Source of the DNA: Sphingobium sp. CAP-1
Lineage (GTDB): Bacteria > Pseudomonadota > Alphaproteobacteria > Sphingomonadales > Sphingomonadaceae
Reading direction: 5' to 3'
Assembly: GCF_009720145.1 (NCBI RefSeq)
Contig: NZ_CP046253.1
Coordinates: forward strand, 372,001-436,000
DNA length: 64,000 nucleotides
A program made the position numbers and the translations under genes. Each line of letters opens with the position of its first letter. Within the stretch, counting starts at the first letter, position 1. This document shows, in pieces, positions 43,068-52,456 of the stretch. Below the pieces are notes generated by a model that saw nothing but the letters and a program-made list of their open reading frames with translations, searched no databases and was not told the DNA's origin.

Positions 43068-43981
43068 CCTTCATTCTCCCCCTTCAACGCGTCGAGGGCA
43101 AGGGCGACCGCACCCAATGGCCCGGCTTGCTCACCCAATGCGGGCGTGCGGACAATCGTCGCGATAGTGTCTTGCCGCACGAACGGCAGATAGCCGTTTA
43201 GCTGCACCACCACCTTTTCGCGCACCCGATCGAGCAGACCGGCCCGGCCCATTCCCACGCCACCGCCGATCAGCACTTGCCGCGCGGCGGTGGTCAGCAA
43301 AATGGTGCAGACAAGCTGCGCTATGTCATGCGCGACGAAATCCCAGCGCGGATCATCGGCCGCGATCCTGTCACCGGGCAGGCCAAAGCGACGGGCCAGC
43401 GCCGGCCCGCTGACCAACCCCTCAATGCAATCGCCATGAAAGGGGCAGGCGCCCGGAAACGCATCGCCCGCCGCCCGGCGAACATGAATATGTCCCAGTT
43501 CCGGGTGCATCGCGCCATGCAATGGCTGGCCGTTCAGCGCAAAACCGCCGCCAAGTCCGGTACCGATGGTGAGGTAGCAGAGGCAGTCCGAAAGCCGCTC
43601 CCCCTCCGCTCCGGCGCCCCAGCGCGCCTCGGCCAGCGCAGCCGCATTCACGTCCGTATCAATCGCGGCAGGGCAAGGCAGCGCGCCTGCCAGAACACCG
43701 AATATGTCCGCGCCCGTCCACCCCGGTTTTGGTGTGGGCAACATTATCCCGAAATCGGCGGCATTCCGGTCCAGACGCAATGGCCCGAAGGAGGCGATGC
43801 CCAGCGCGGACAGGGGCTCCTGCGACTGCCAACGGGCCAACAACTCCCTTGCCATGCCCAATGTTTCCTGGGGAGTCGTTGTCGGGATCATCACCCGCTC
43901 GAAAATCTCCTGCCCGCGTGCGCGGAGAACGAATATCTTGGTTCCGCCCAGTTCGACGGCGGCGACGAGTGGACCGCTCAT
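43064..43981 (-). CDS. ROK-family fructokinase
   Basis: A 305-residue sugar kinase of the ROK family. The phosphate loop is AAVELGGTKIFVL, the catalytic Asp sits in AIDTDVNAAALAEARWGAG, and GTGLGGGFALNGQ binds nucleotide. The zinc site is GHIHVRRAAGD...CPFHGDCIEGLVSGPAL; CPxHGDCxEGLxSGP is the mark of bacterial fructokinases within the ROK group. It would convert fructose to fructose 6-phosphate. ATG 43981 overlaps the GH68 stop (ATGA) and starts the phosphate-loop strand directly; the longer frame up to 44014 has no support. It provides the step after GH68 sucrose cleavage. Confidence 0.88.
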   Translation of the reverse strand: MSGPLVAAVELGGTKIFVLRARGQEIFERVMIPTTTPQETLGMARELLARWQSQEPLSALGIASFGPLRLDRNAADFGIMLPTPKPGWTGADIFGVLAGALPCPAAIDTDVNAAALAEARWGAGAEGERLSDCLCYLTIGTGLGGGFALNGQPLHGAMHPELGHIHVRRAAGDAFPGACPFHGDCIEGLVSGPALARRFGLPGDRIAADDPRWDFVAHDIAQLVCTILLTTAARQVLIGGGVGMGRAGLLDRVREKVVVQLNGYLPFVRQDTIATIVRTPALGEQAGPLGAVALALDALKGENEG

Positions 43982-45066
43982 GCCACAACTCCTGCCTTGT
44001 CGCCGTCCAGCCAAAGCTGCACGAATGGTGCGAAGCTACCGCCGAAACGCCGTTCCGGGCCGCCGCCCCAATTGTCGACGAAACTGGTGACGGACAGATC
44101 GGGCAGAACCATCCAGCTATAGCTTTGCGCGGGCACCTGGGGAGGATTGGCAAAAACCAGGCCCGTGCCGTTCAATGGACGCCATCCTCCCTCGATTCGG
44201 TCACTCACCATGCCGTAAAGGCCCGTGGGTCCGGTTGGTCCGCCGGGATCGAATACATGGTTTTGCGTCGACCAGAACAGATAATAGCAGCCCCCGTAAT
44301 GAACGATATGCGGGCGTTCCAGTTCATTGTTAAGGCCATCGGCCGAGAGGATCGGCGGCGCGACGCGCCACCTGTGGGGTTCGCCGGCGGGTGCGGTTGC
44401 CATGCCGATGACACCATTAAAGGCAGAAGCCGAACCGGCCAGAGAGCCCGCGAACAACAGATAATGGCCGCCATCTGCCGGATCGCGGAAATAGGCGGGA
44501 TCACGAAAGGCCTTGATCGTCCCGATCGCGCCGCCGCACGTCGTCGGCATATAATGCGCCGGTTCCGGCGGGATCACCTCCTGCAAGTCGCGCCAGTCGA
44601 TCAACTGGCCCGTGTCCGTCGGCCGGGCGCGGGCGCTGAACATGCGTTGCTCAAAATCCGGCGCGGCCTCGCCACGGCGGCCGGCAGCGGTGAAGTAGAG
44701 CAGCACGTCGCCGTCCCCTTCATCGAAAATCGCCGATCCCGACCATTCCCGACTGCCGGGTGAAAAGCCGTCCGGCATGGCCGGACCCAGGGGCAGCCAT
44801 ATATGGCCATCATATCGAAACAGGTGAATGCGCGCATGGCCGTGGCGCTCATCGGGATTATCGAACCGCGGCGCGGCCAGCGCCATCCACAGTTGTTCAC
44901 CGGAAGCAAGAGTCCAGGGAGTGCCGTCGCGCGACTGGACGGGCCATGCATCCCAGATATCCAGCGCCGGAGAGATCGGAGCGAAATCCTGCGCCGCAAT
45001 GGCCGCGATAGTCGTTGTCACTGGAGGAATGGCGCCGATATGCGCGGCGGTCCAGTGTGCGGTCAT
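43978..45066 (-). CDS. GH68 sucrose-cleaving enzyme (levansucrase/beta-fructofuranosidase family), no signal peptide
   Basis: A 362-residue GH68 enzyme. The nucleophile Asp39 lies in LDIWDAWPVQ, EWSGSA is conserved, the transition-state stabiliser Asp189 lies in KAFRDPAYF, and the acid/base Glu250 in NNELERPHIV. These separate GH68 from GH32. It has no signal peptide and is shorter than secreted levansucrases, so it probably acts as a cytoplasmic sucrase, like the Zymomonas enzymes of this family that lack typical signals. ATG 45066 is chosen because GGGAGG lies 9 nt upstream; ATG 45075 would touch that site. It is first in the operon, downstream of a perfect LacI operator. Confidence 0.87.
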   Translation of the reverse strand: MTAHWTAAHIGAIPPVTTTIAAIAAQDFAPISPALDIWDAWPVQSRDGTPWTLASGEQLWMALAAPRFDNPDERHGHARIHLFRYDGHIWLPLGPAMPDGFSPGSREWSGSAIFDEGDGDVLLYFTAAGRRGEAAPDFEQRMFSARARPTDTGQLIDWRDLQEVIPPEPAHYMPTTCGGAIGTIKAFRDPAYFRDPADGGHYLLFAGSLAGSASAFNGVIGMATAPAGEPHRWRVAPPILSADGLNNELERPHIVHYGGCYYLFWSTQNHVFDPGGPTGPTGLYGMVSDRIEGGWRPLNGTGLVFANPPQVPAQSYSWMVLPDLSVTSFVDNWGGGPERRFGGSFAPFVQLWLDGDKAGVVA

Positions 45067-45198
45067 TTCCAGCATCCTCCCTCTTCATGAGAAGGATGTC
45101 GCCAAGCGTGCAGTCCTGCCGACATCCTCCCCGAAACTGGAAGGGCATAACGCCCTCATCGGCGTTCATGATCTTCCATATTGCCCTCCTACATTGCA

Positions 45199-45214
45199 TT
45201 GCAAACGTTTGCAA
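45199..45214 (-). promoter_or_regulatory. Perfect LacI-type operator upstream of the GH68 operon
   Basis: TTGCAAACGTTTGCAA is a perfect 16-bp palindrome centred on CG, the strongest of four related sites in this region. It lies 133 bp upstream of the GH68 start. On the coding strand an AGGAGGG-ATG pair opens a 7-codon frame (45156-45179) between operator and GH68, possibly a leader peptide. No clear -10/-35 pair was resolved. Confidence 0.85.
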
Positions 45215-45291
45215 TAGGCAGTGCAGACGAATTTGACATGGAAGAGGCTTTGCGATCTTCAAGGCAAATATCCTGCGCCGGTTCTTCCTCC

Positions 45292-47955
45292 TCATTCCTC
45301 GTCGGGCAGATTGGTCAGGATCAGGTGGCTGGGGAAAGTGAGGGTGAAGCAGGCGCCGAAGGGCGCGTCATTATTGGTTGCCGCCACCGTCAGCCCCATG
45401 GCCTCGGCAAAGCCCTTCACGATGGCTAGGCCAAGGCCGGTGCCATGCTTGACCCGATCCGATCCTTCCATACGGGTGAATGTATCGAAAACCCGGACTT
45501 CGCTGCCCGGCGGAATACCCGGCCCCTGATCGATCACCGACAGGGTGATCGCGTCGGGCAGGCGCTGGCCACGGATCGTGACGGGCGTGTCTGGGTCCGC
45601 GTAGCGCCCCGCATTGTCGAGCAGATTGATCAATATGTGATGCAGCAAAGTGGGGTCCACCCGGACGAGCGGGATATCCGGCAGTATGTCTACCGTCAGT
45701 TCATGGCCCAGTAGCGACTGACGCGTGTCGTGCGCCGCGCTCGTCACTGCATCGAACAGGTCGGTCGGCTCGACCATCAGCGGCAGCGCACCGGCCTCCA
45801 CCCGTGCCATATCGAGCAGGTTGGCGACAAAGCGGTTGAGACGCTGCGCCTCGGCATCAACGGCATCGATCAAGTCCGAAGGATGTTGCCGCTTCAGTTC
45901 ATGCATCGCCGAGATGATGGTGGTAAGCGGCGTGCGCAAATCATGGCTGACCGACGACAACAGGGCCGAACGCAGCCGGTCGCGTTCACGGACCTGCCGG
46001 GCATCGAGCATCTCCTCCTCCAGCGCCATGCGGTCGAACGCGATGGAGGCCTGACTGAGCAAGCTCATCAACAGCGGAATCTGATCCGAGCGCAGTGGCT
46101 CCCCCGCATCATCCCGTGCCAGCCCCAGCACCCCCAGCACGCCACGCGTCGTGCGGAGCGGATGGAAAAGCCAGTCCGATGCAGTGAGGGTCGATGAACC
46201 GCGCCCCGCGGGCTGGTCATTGTCCATCGACCATTGCGCCGCCGCCAATTCGATCTGCGCCAGACGATCTTCCGGCGGGACGGCGGCCCGCAATTGCGGG
46301 CCGTCTCGCGAAGGGAGAAGGAGAACGGTGCGCACATCGAAAAGGCGCGATACTTCTCCGCAGATCGCCTGCATCAACTCCTCCTGGCTGCCGACCGCGG
46401 TCAGTTCGCGGGAAAAGCCGGCCAGGGCCGCATTCTGCCTGGCGCTCGACTGGGCGAGGTCGGCCTGAGCATGGACGCGTGCCGCAAACTGGCTGGTAAC
46501 GAAGGCGACGCCGAGCAGCACCAGGATGCTCACGACATTTTCGGGGTTGTTGACGGTCAGGGTGCCCGTTGGCGGCAGGAAGAAGAAATTATAGGCGAGG
46601 CTGGAGAGCAGTCCCGCGAACAGTCCCGCCCGAAGGCCGAACGATGCCGCCGCGAACATGACCGGCACCAGATAGAGCAAGGCGATGTTGGCAAGGTCGA
46701 TCGTTTCGACCAGAAAATGGCCCAGTCCCGTCATTCCGCCGATCATCAGGGTGGTCCAGATATAGTCCTTCGGCCTGCCCCAGCGTCCTCCCATCGCCGC
46801 GACCGCCAACTGCCGCTTCTGGATGGCATCCTTGCGGGGCAGAACATGAACCGCGACATCGCCAATGTCCCGAACCAGCGTGTCGACCACGGACCCGTGG
46901 CGCAATTCGAACCACCAGGACCGCGTCGCCTTGCCGATCACGATCTGGGTTGCCCGCGCATCGGCGACATAGCGGCGCAGACCTTCCACCACCGTCGGCG
47001 CGGGAATGGTCGCGGTGGTCGCGCCCAGGCGAGACGCCAGAGCCATGGTGTCGGCCAGTTGCGCATGTTGCTCCGGCGAGAACCGAAGGCTGCGCTGCGT
47101 TTCGATATGGACGGCGCTCCAGGGCGCCTTCAACCCGTCGGCAAGCCGTTTGGCCGCGCGCACCAGTCCTTCCGCGCTGGGAAGCTCACTGATGGCGACC
47201 AGGATGCGCTCGCCCGCCGCGAAGCTGCCCGCCAGCGCATGGGCGCGGACATAGTCCAGCATTTGCGCGTCCACCGCCTGCGCCGCCCGGCGCAACGCCA
47301 TTTCACGAAGCGCGGTCAGATTGGACTTGGAGAAGAAATGGTTGAGCGCCCGGCTGGCTTCCGCCGGGATATAGACCTTGCCGTCCTTCAACCGCTCGAT
47401 CAGTTCATCGGGCGGGATATCGACGACCTCGATCTCCGCCATTTCCAGTATCGAGTCGGGAACGGTTTCGCGAACGCGGACGCGGGTGAAGGACGCGACC
47501 ACATCGTTCAGGCTTTCCACATGCTGGATATTGACCGTCGAATAGACATCGATCCCGGCATCCAGCAGTTCCTCGACATCCTGATAGCGTTTGGGATGGC
47601 GGCTGCCGGGCGCGTTCGTATGGGCCAGTTCATCGACCAGCGCCAGTTGCGGACGGCGCGTCAGAATGGCGTCGATATCCATTTCGCCCAGCCTGTGCCC
47701 CTGATGATCGATGTCCCGGCGCGGAATGACCTCATGACCGGCAACCAGTGCTTCGGTTTCCCGTCGGCCATGGGTTTCGACCACGCCGATCACCACGTCG
47801 ACGCCGGCCTTCCGACGTTGCATCCCGTCGGTCAGCATCTCATAGCTTTTACCTACCCCCGGCGCTGCGCCGAGGAATATCTTGAGGCGACCGCGTCCTT
47901 CCTGCGCCGCCTGGCGCAGAAAGGCTTCGGGATCGCGGCGGTCTGGATCGTTCAT
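45292..47955 (-). CDS. kdpD: Potassium sensor histidine kinase KdpD
   Basis: An 887-residue turgor/K+ sensor. The N-terminal KdpD domain opens with GRLKIFLGAAPGVGKSYEML (Walker A) and includes VIGVVETHGRRET, DELAHTNAPGSRH and VSTVNIQHVESLNDVV; a universal-stress-like domain follows (about 250-365). Four close helices (about 400-500) include the family FFLPPTGTLTVNNPEN segment. The kinase core has His671 in SSVSHDLRTPLTT, NLLDNAGRY, DQGPGIPPGS and KHGTGLGLAIVKGF. ATG 47955 is used; the preceding codon is TTG. It follows kdpC after 6 bp. The response regulator gene kdpE, normally next, is absent downstream, where the sugar operon begins. Confidence 0.97.
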   Translation of the reverse strand: MNDPDRRDPEAFLRQAAQEGRGRLKIFLGAAPGVGKSYEMLTDGMQRRKAGVDVVIGVVETHGRRETEALVAGHEVIPRRDIDHQGHRLGEMDIDAILTRRPQLALVDELAHTNAPGSRHPKRYQDVEELLDAGIDVYSTVNIQHVESLNDVVASFTRVRVRETVPDSILEMAEIEVVDIPPDELIERLKDGKVYIPAEASRALNHFFSKSNLTALREMALRRAAQAVDAQMLDYVRAHALAGSFAAGERILVAISELPSAEGLVRAAKRLADGLKAPWSAVHIETQRSLRFSPEQHAQLADTMALASRLGATTATIPAPTVVEGLRRYVADARATQIVIGKATRSWWFELRHGSVVDTLVRDIGDVAVHVLPRKDAIQKRQLAVAAMGGRWGRPKDYIWTTLMIGGMTGLGHFLVETIDLANIALLYLVPVMFAAASFGLRAGLFAGLLSSLAYNFFFLPPTGTLTVNNPENVVSILVLLGVAFVTSQFAARVHAQADLAQSSARQNAALAGFSRELTAVGSQEELMQAICGEVSRLFDVRTVLLLPSRDGPQLRAAVPPEDRLAQIELAAAQWSMDNDQPAGRGSSTLTASDWLFHPLRTTRGVLGVLGLARDDAGEPLRSDQIPLLMSLLSQASIAFDRMALEEEMLDARQVRERDRLRSALLSSVSHDLRTPLTTIISAMHELKRQHPSDLIDAVDAEAQRLNRFVANLLDMARVEAGALPLMVEPTDLFDAVTSAAHDTRQSLLGHELTVDILPDIPLVRVDPTLLHHILINLLDNAGRYADPDTPVTIRGQRLPDAITLSVIDQGPGIPPGSEVRVFDTFTRMEGSDRVKHGTGLGLAIVKGFAEAMGLTVAATNNDAPFGACFTLTFPSHLILTNLPDEE

Positions 47956-47961
47956 CAAGGC

Positions 47962-48543
47962 CTAGATTGCGCCCGTCCGGTCAAGGCGTCGATTGATTTC
48001 GAGAACGTTGACGCGCGGTTCGCCCAGGAAACCGAACAGCGGCTGTTCCACGCTCCGTTCGACCAACGCACGGACCTGTGCCGGGGCCATATGCCGGGCT
48101 TTGGCGATCCGGTCGACCTGATAAAAAGCCGCCTCAGGGCTGATATGGGGGTCAAGCCCTGAGGCGGAGGCTGTCACCAGATCGGACGGAACGGGGCGAT
48201 CGGGTGTTGCAGGGGGCAAAGTCCGCATGTCGCCCGTCACCCGGTCCACCAGCGCTTGCGAGGTGGGGCCGAGGTTGGAACCGGATGAGGCCATGGCGTC
48301 ATAGCCCCTGCCGGCCGCGGAGGGGCGCGGGTGGAAATAGCGATCATTGGTGAAGCTCTGGCCGATCAGGCCGGAACCGATGATCCGGCCGTCCTGCTCG
48401 ATCAGGCTGCCATTGGCCTGGTGCGGGAAAACCGCCTGTCCGATGCCGGTCAGCGCCAGCGGATAGGCAAGGCCCAGCAAAGCGGCGAACAACAGCGTCA
48501 TGGTCAGGGCCGGGCGAAGCGCGGTCAATATATCCTTGTTCAT
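47962..48543 (-). CDS. kdpC: K+-transporting ATPase subunit C
   Basis: A 193-residue subunit that stabilises the KdpFABC complex and aids nucleotide binding. One N-terminal helix (TMTLLFAALLGLAYPLALTGI) anchors a periplasmic domain with FPHQANGSLI, GSGLIGQSFTNDRYFHPRPS, SGSNLGPTSQALVDRV and VTASASGLDPHISPEAA. The sequence is complete and of normal length. It starts 11 bp after the kdpB stop. Confidence 0.97.
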   Translation of the reverse strand: MNKDILTALRPALTMTLLFAALLGLAYPLALTGIGQAVFPHQANGSLIEQDGRIIGSGLIGQSFTNDRYFHPRPSAAGRGYDAMASSGSNLGPTSQALVDRVTGDMRTLPPATPDRPVPSDLVTASASGLDPHISPEAAFYQVDRIAKARHMAPAQVRALVERSVEQPLFGFLGEPRVNVLEINRRLDRTGAI

Positions 48544-48554
48544 GGCGAAATCCT

Positions 48555-50591
48555 TCAGGCAAGGCCAAGGCCGTTGATGGCGATATCGATCAGCTTGATC
48601 CCGACGAAGGGGGCCAGCAGCCCGCCCATGCCGTAGATGGCCAGGTTGCGCGCCAGAAGCGCGCCCGCGCCGGCGGGTCTGTAGGTCACACCCCTGAGCG
48701 CGAGCGGCACCAACAGCGGAATGATGAGCGCATTGAAGATGATCGCGGACAGGATCGCGCTCTGCGGCGTCGCGAGATGCATCACATTGAGTATGGCAAG
48801 GCCCGGATACAACACCATGAACATCGCCGGGATGATGGCAAAATATTTGGCCACGTCATTGGCGACCGAAAAGGTCGTCAGCGCGCCACGGGTCATCAGC
48901 AACTGCTTGCCCAGCCCCACCACCTCGATCAGCTTGGTGGGATCGCTGTCGAGGTCGACCATATTTCCCGCTTCGCGCGCCGCCTGCGTGCCGGTGTTCA
49001 TCGCCACGCCGACATCCGCCTGCGCCAGCGCCGGCGCGTCATTGGTGCCGTCGCCGCACATGGCGACCAGCCGCCCGCCCTCCTGTTCCTTGCGGATCAG
49101 GGCCAGCTTGTCCTCCGGCGTCGCCTGGGCCAGGAAATCATCCACCCCGGCCTCTGCCGCGATGGCGGCGGCGGTCAACGGATTGTCGCCGGTGATCATC
49201 ACCGTGCGAATGCCCATCGCGCGCAGTTCGCCGAAGCGTTCTCTTATGCCCGCCTTGACGATATCCTTGAGGAAGATCGCGCCAAGCAACTGGCCATCCT
49301 TTGCCACCGCGAGCGGCGTTCCGCCCGCCCGGCCGATTTCGTCGCTGATGCCCCGCAATTCTTCGGCCGCACGCGTCCCGGCGGCATCGGGGCAGGCGCG
49401 CAGGATCGAATCGACCGCACCCTTCTGGATCATGGCACCGCCAATCGTCACACCCGAAACCCGTGTCTGGGCAGTGAAGGGAATGACTTCGGCTCCATCG
49501 GGCAGCGCCTGCGCGATCTGACCGAATTTCTCGCGCGCGAGAACCACGATCGAACGGCCTTCGGGCGTTTCGTCGGCCAGGCTGGCCAGCAACGCCGCCT
49601 GCGCGAGTTCACTCTCCGTCGTCCCGCCCACGGTGCGGAACTCCGTCGCATGGCGATCGCCAACGGTGATCGTCCCGGTCTTGTCGAGCAGCAGCACGTC
49701 GATGTCACCCGCCGCCTCGACGGCGCGCCCCGACTTGGCAAGGACATTGAAGCGCACCAGCCGGTCCATGCCCGCGATGCCGATCGCGGACAGCAAGGCG
49801 GCGATCGTGGTGGGGATGAGGGTGATCAGGAGCGCGGCGAGGATCGCCACCGGGATCGACCCGCCCGCATAGCTGGCAAAACCAGGGATGGTCCCGACCG
49901 CGATCAGGAAGATGATCGTGAGGCCGACGAGCAGCAGGGTCAATGCGATCTCATTGGGCGTTTTCTGCCGGTTGGCCCCTTCGACCAGGGCGATCATGCG
50001 GTCGAGAAAACCCTGCCCCGGATTGACGGTCACACGGACACGTATCTCGTCGGATATGACGCGGGTGCCTGCGGTCACGGCGGAACGATCGCCGCCTGCC
50101 TCGCGGATCACCGGCGCGGATTCGCCGGTAATGGCGGCCTCATTGACCGAAGCGACGCCGGAGACGACCTCCCCATCGGAGGGGATAAGGTCGCCGGTTT
50201 CGACCAGCACAATGTCGCCCAGCCTGAGCGAACTGGCGGGCACATTCTCCACCTCGCGGCCATCGCCCCTGAGCCGCCTGGCAGTGAGTTCCGCCTTGGT
50301 CGCCCGCAGCGATGCGGCCTGCGCCTTGCCGCGCCCTTCGGCCAATGCCTCCGCAAAAGTGCCGAAAAGCACCGTCAGCCAGAGCCAGATGACCAGTTGC
50401 AGCTTAAAGCCGGTCCCAAGACTGTCATGCCCGATCACCAGCAGCACCGTCAGCAACAGCGCGACGACCGCCGTGGTGAACATCACCGGGTTGCGAATGA
50501 GTTCCCTTGGGTTGAGCTTGCGGAAGGCATCGCCGATCGCGGGAATAAGCAGATCGGCGGTAAAGAGCGATTTGGACGCTTTGCGTGCCAT
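48555..50591 (-). CDS. kdpB: K+-transporting P-type ATPase subunit B
   Basis: A 678-residue ATP-hydrolysing subunit of the high-affinity K+ pump. The phosphorylated Asp303 lies in LLLDKTGTITVGD. The dephosphorylation motif is AITGESAPV (about 153-161), whose Ser is the regulatory phosphorylation site in E. coli KdpB. The ion-pathway helix holds LITLIPTTIAALLSAIGIAG, and MCGDGTNDAPALAQADVGVA is the hinge block. Length and all motifs are intact. It is 12 bp after kdpA in the operon. Confidence 0.98.
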   Translation of the reverse strand: MARKASKSLFTADLLIPAIGDAFRKLNPRELIRNPVMFTTAVVALLLTVLLVIGHDSLGTGFKLQLVIWLWLTVLFGTFAEALAEGRGKAQAASLRATKAELTARRLRGDGREVENVPASSLRLGDIVLVETGDLIPSDGEVVSGVASVNEAAITGESAPVIREAGGDRSAVTAGTRVISDEIRVRVTVNPGQGFLDRMIALVEGANRQKTPNEIALTLLLVGLTIIFLIAVGTIPGFASYAGGSIPVAILAALLITLIPTTIAALLSAIGIAGMDRLVRFNVLAKSGRAVEAAGDIDVLLLDKTGTITVGDRHATEFRTVGGTTESELAQAALLASLADETPEGRSIVVLAREKFGQIAQALPDGAEVIPFTAQTRVSGVTIGGAMIQKGAVDSILRACPDAAGTRAAEELRGISDEIGRAGGTPLAVAKDGQLLGAIFLKDIVKAGIRERFGELRAMGIRTVMITGDNPLTAAAIAAEAGVDDFLAQATPEDKLALIRKEQEGGRLVAMCGDGTNDAPALAQADVGVAMNTGTQAAREAGNMVDLDSDPTKLIEVVGLGKQLLMTRGALTTFSVANDVAKYFAIIPAMFMVLYPGLAILNVMHLATPQSAILSAIIFNALIIPLLVPLALRGVTYRPAGAGALLARNLAIYGMGGLLAPFVGIKLIDIAINGLGLA

Positions 50592-50603
50592 GAAGATGCT
50601 CCG

Positions 50604-52307
50604 TTAAAATAGCTGGCCGCGGATCATCGCGAGATGATCGGCGATGGGACCAAGGGCGAGACCGGGCAGGAAGGTCAGTCCCCCCACAATGACGACGATG
50701 CCGACCAGCAAGCCCGTCCAGAGTGGGCCGGTCGTCGGGAAGCTGCCCGCCGTTTCGGGCGTATATTTCTTGGTGGCGAGGCTGCCTGCGATCGCCAGCA
50801 TCGGCACGATGATGAAGAATCGACCGATCCACATCGCAACGCCCAGCATCCCGTTATAGAAGGGCGTGTTGGCGGTAAGGCCCGCAAAGGCCGAGCCGTT
50901 ATTGCCCACGGCCGAGGTGAAGGCATAGAGAATTTCCGAAAAGCCATGTGGCCCCTTGTTGAGCGGCCCTGCCAGTCCGGCCGGCAGGACGGAGGCGATG
51001 GCGGAAAAGCCCAATATGACGAGCGGCAGCACCGCGATCGCCAAAACGGCAAGTTTGACCTCGCGGCTCTCGATCTTCTTGCCGACATATTCGGGTGTGC
51101 GGCCCACCATCAGTCCGGCGACGAACACGGCAAGGATGGCGAACAGCAGGAAGCCGTAAATCCCCGCGCCGACGCCGCCCACCACCACTTCGCCCAATTG
51201 TATGTTGATGAGCGGGATCATGCCGCCCAGCGCGGTGAAGCTGTCATGCATGGCGTTGACCGCGCCACAACTGGCCGCCGTGGTAACGACCGCGAAGAGA
51301 GCCGATGCGGCGATGCCGAACCGGACTTCCTTCCCCTCCATATTGCCGCCGGGGACGCCCAGATGGTGGAAAATGGGATTGCCGGCCGCTTCCTGCGCAT
51401 AGGTGACGGTAACGCCCGCCAGGAAGATGGTCAGCATCGCGGCCAGGATCGCCCAGCCCTGGCGCGGATTACCGACCGCCTTGCCAAAGGTCCAGGTCAG
51501 GCCGAAGCCGATCGTGAAGATCGACAGCATCTGCACGAAGTTGGTGAGCGCGGTCGGATTTTCGAACGGATGGGCACTGTTGGCGTTGAAGAAACCGCCG
51601 CCATTGGTGCCCAGCATCTTGATCGCTTCCTGAGACGCGACCGGGCCGAGCGCCAGCGTCTGTTTCGCGCCCTCCAGCGTGGTAAGGTCGACCGACTGGG
51701 CGAGCGTCTGCGGCACGCCGCTGGCGATCAGGAACAGCGCATAGACGATGCAGATCGGCAACAGCAGATACAGCGTCACCCGCGTCATGTCGGCCCAGAA
51801 ATTGCCGATGGTGCCGGCGCTGCGCCGGGCAAAACCCCGGAACAGGGCGAAGGCGAGCGCAATGCCCGTAGCCGCCGACAGGAAATTATGGATGGTCAGG
51901 CCCAGCATCTGGCTGAGGTTCGACAGCGTCGATTCCCCGCCATAGCTCTGCCAGTTGGTGTTGGTGGTGAAGCTGACCGCCGTATTGAAAGAAAGATCCG
52001 CGCTCGTTCCCGCAAAACCCAACGGATTGAGCGGCAGAAATGCCTGCAATCGCAGCACCGCATAGGTAAAGAACAGCAGCGCCGCATTGAAGATCAGCAT
52101 ATGCACCGCATAGCGGCGCCAGTCCTGATCTTCGTCGGGGTCGATACCCGACAGGCGGTAAAAGCCGCGCTCCACCGGCCCCAGCACCGCGTGCAGCGGA
52201 GTTTTCCGACCTTCATACAGCGCAAAGAGCCAGAGTCCGACCGGTCTGGTCAATGCCAGCAACAAGCCGACAAAGGCGAGGATCAATATCCATCCCTGAA
52301 ATGTCAT
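50604..52307 (-). CDS. kdpA: K+-transporting ATPase subunit A
   Basis: A 567-residue K+-selective channel-like subunit with about ten helices and four degenerate selectivity loops, visible as FTTNTNWQSYGGESTLS, GTNGGGFFNANSAHPFENP, GAVNAMHDSFTALGGMIPL and TSAVGNNGSAFAGLTANTPF. The start ATG 52307 follows GGGCGG and gives the family N-terminus (TFQGWILILAFVGLL); the frame can be extended to 52376 only across the kdpF coding region. It starts 16 bp after kdpF. Confidence 0.97.
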   Translation of the reverse strand: MTFQGWILILAFVGLLLALTRPVGLWLFALYEGRKTPLHAVLGPVERGFYRLSGIDPDEDQDWRRYAVHMLIFNAALLFFTYAVLRLQAFLPLNPLGFAGTSADLSFNTAVSFTTNTNWQSYGGESTLSNLSQMLGLTIHNFLSAATGIALAFALFRGFARRSAGTIGNFWADMTRVTLYLLLPICIVYALFLIASGVPQTLAQSVDLTTLEGAKQTLALGPVASQEAIKMLGTNGGGFFNANSAHPFENPTALTNFVQMLSIFTIGFGLTWTFGKAVGNPRQGWAILAAMLTIFLAGVTVTYAQEAAGNPIFHHLGVPGGNMEGKEVRFGIAASALFAVVTTAASCGAVNAMHDSFTALGGMIPLINIQLGEVVVGGVGAGIYGFLLFAILAVFVAGLMVGRTPEYVGKKIESREVKLAVLAIAVLPLVILGFSAIASVLPAGLAGPLNKGPHGFSEILYAFTSAVGNNGSAFAGLTANTPFYNGMLGVAMWIGRFFIIVPMLAIAGSLATKKYTPETAGSFPTTGPLWTGLLVGIVVIVGGLTFLPGLALGPIADHLAMIRGQLF

Positions 52308-52323
52308 GATGCCGCCCTTCCGG

Positions 52324-52413
52324 TCAGAAGCGTTCGGGTCGCGCGAGCGCGGCCACAAGGTAAAGAAGAAGGCCAATAGCGGTCAGTGCCGCCAGCCAAA
52401 GGTCGATCGTCAT
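52324..52413 (-). CDS. kdpF: K+-transporting ATPase subunit F (29 residues)
   Basis: A 30-codon frame read directly from the sequence: one transmembrane helix, DLWLAALTAIGLLLYLVAAL, followed by the family C-terminus ARPERF. KdpF is a small lipid-like stabiliser of the KdpABC pump. A GAGGAG ribosome-binding site precedes ATG 52413. Position directly ahead of kdpA confirms the call. Gene finders with a length cutoff miss it. Confidence 0.93.
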   Translation of the reverse strand: MTIDLWLAALTAIGLLLYLVAALARPERF

Positions 52414-52456
52414 GTGGTGATGCTCCTCATGTCTCGATGCTTATGGGCGAACGGAC

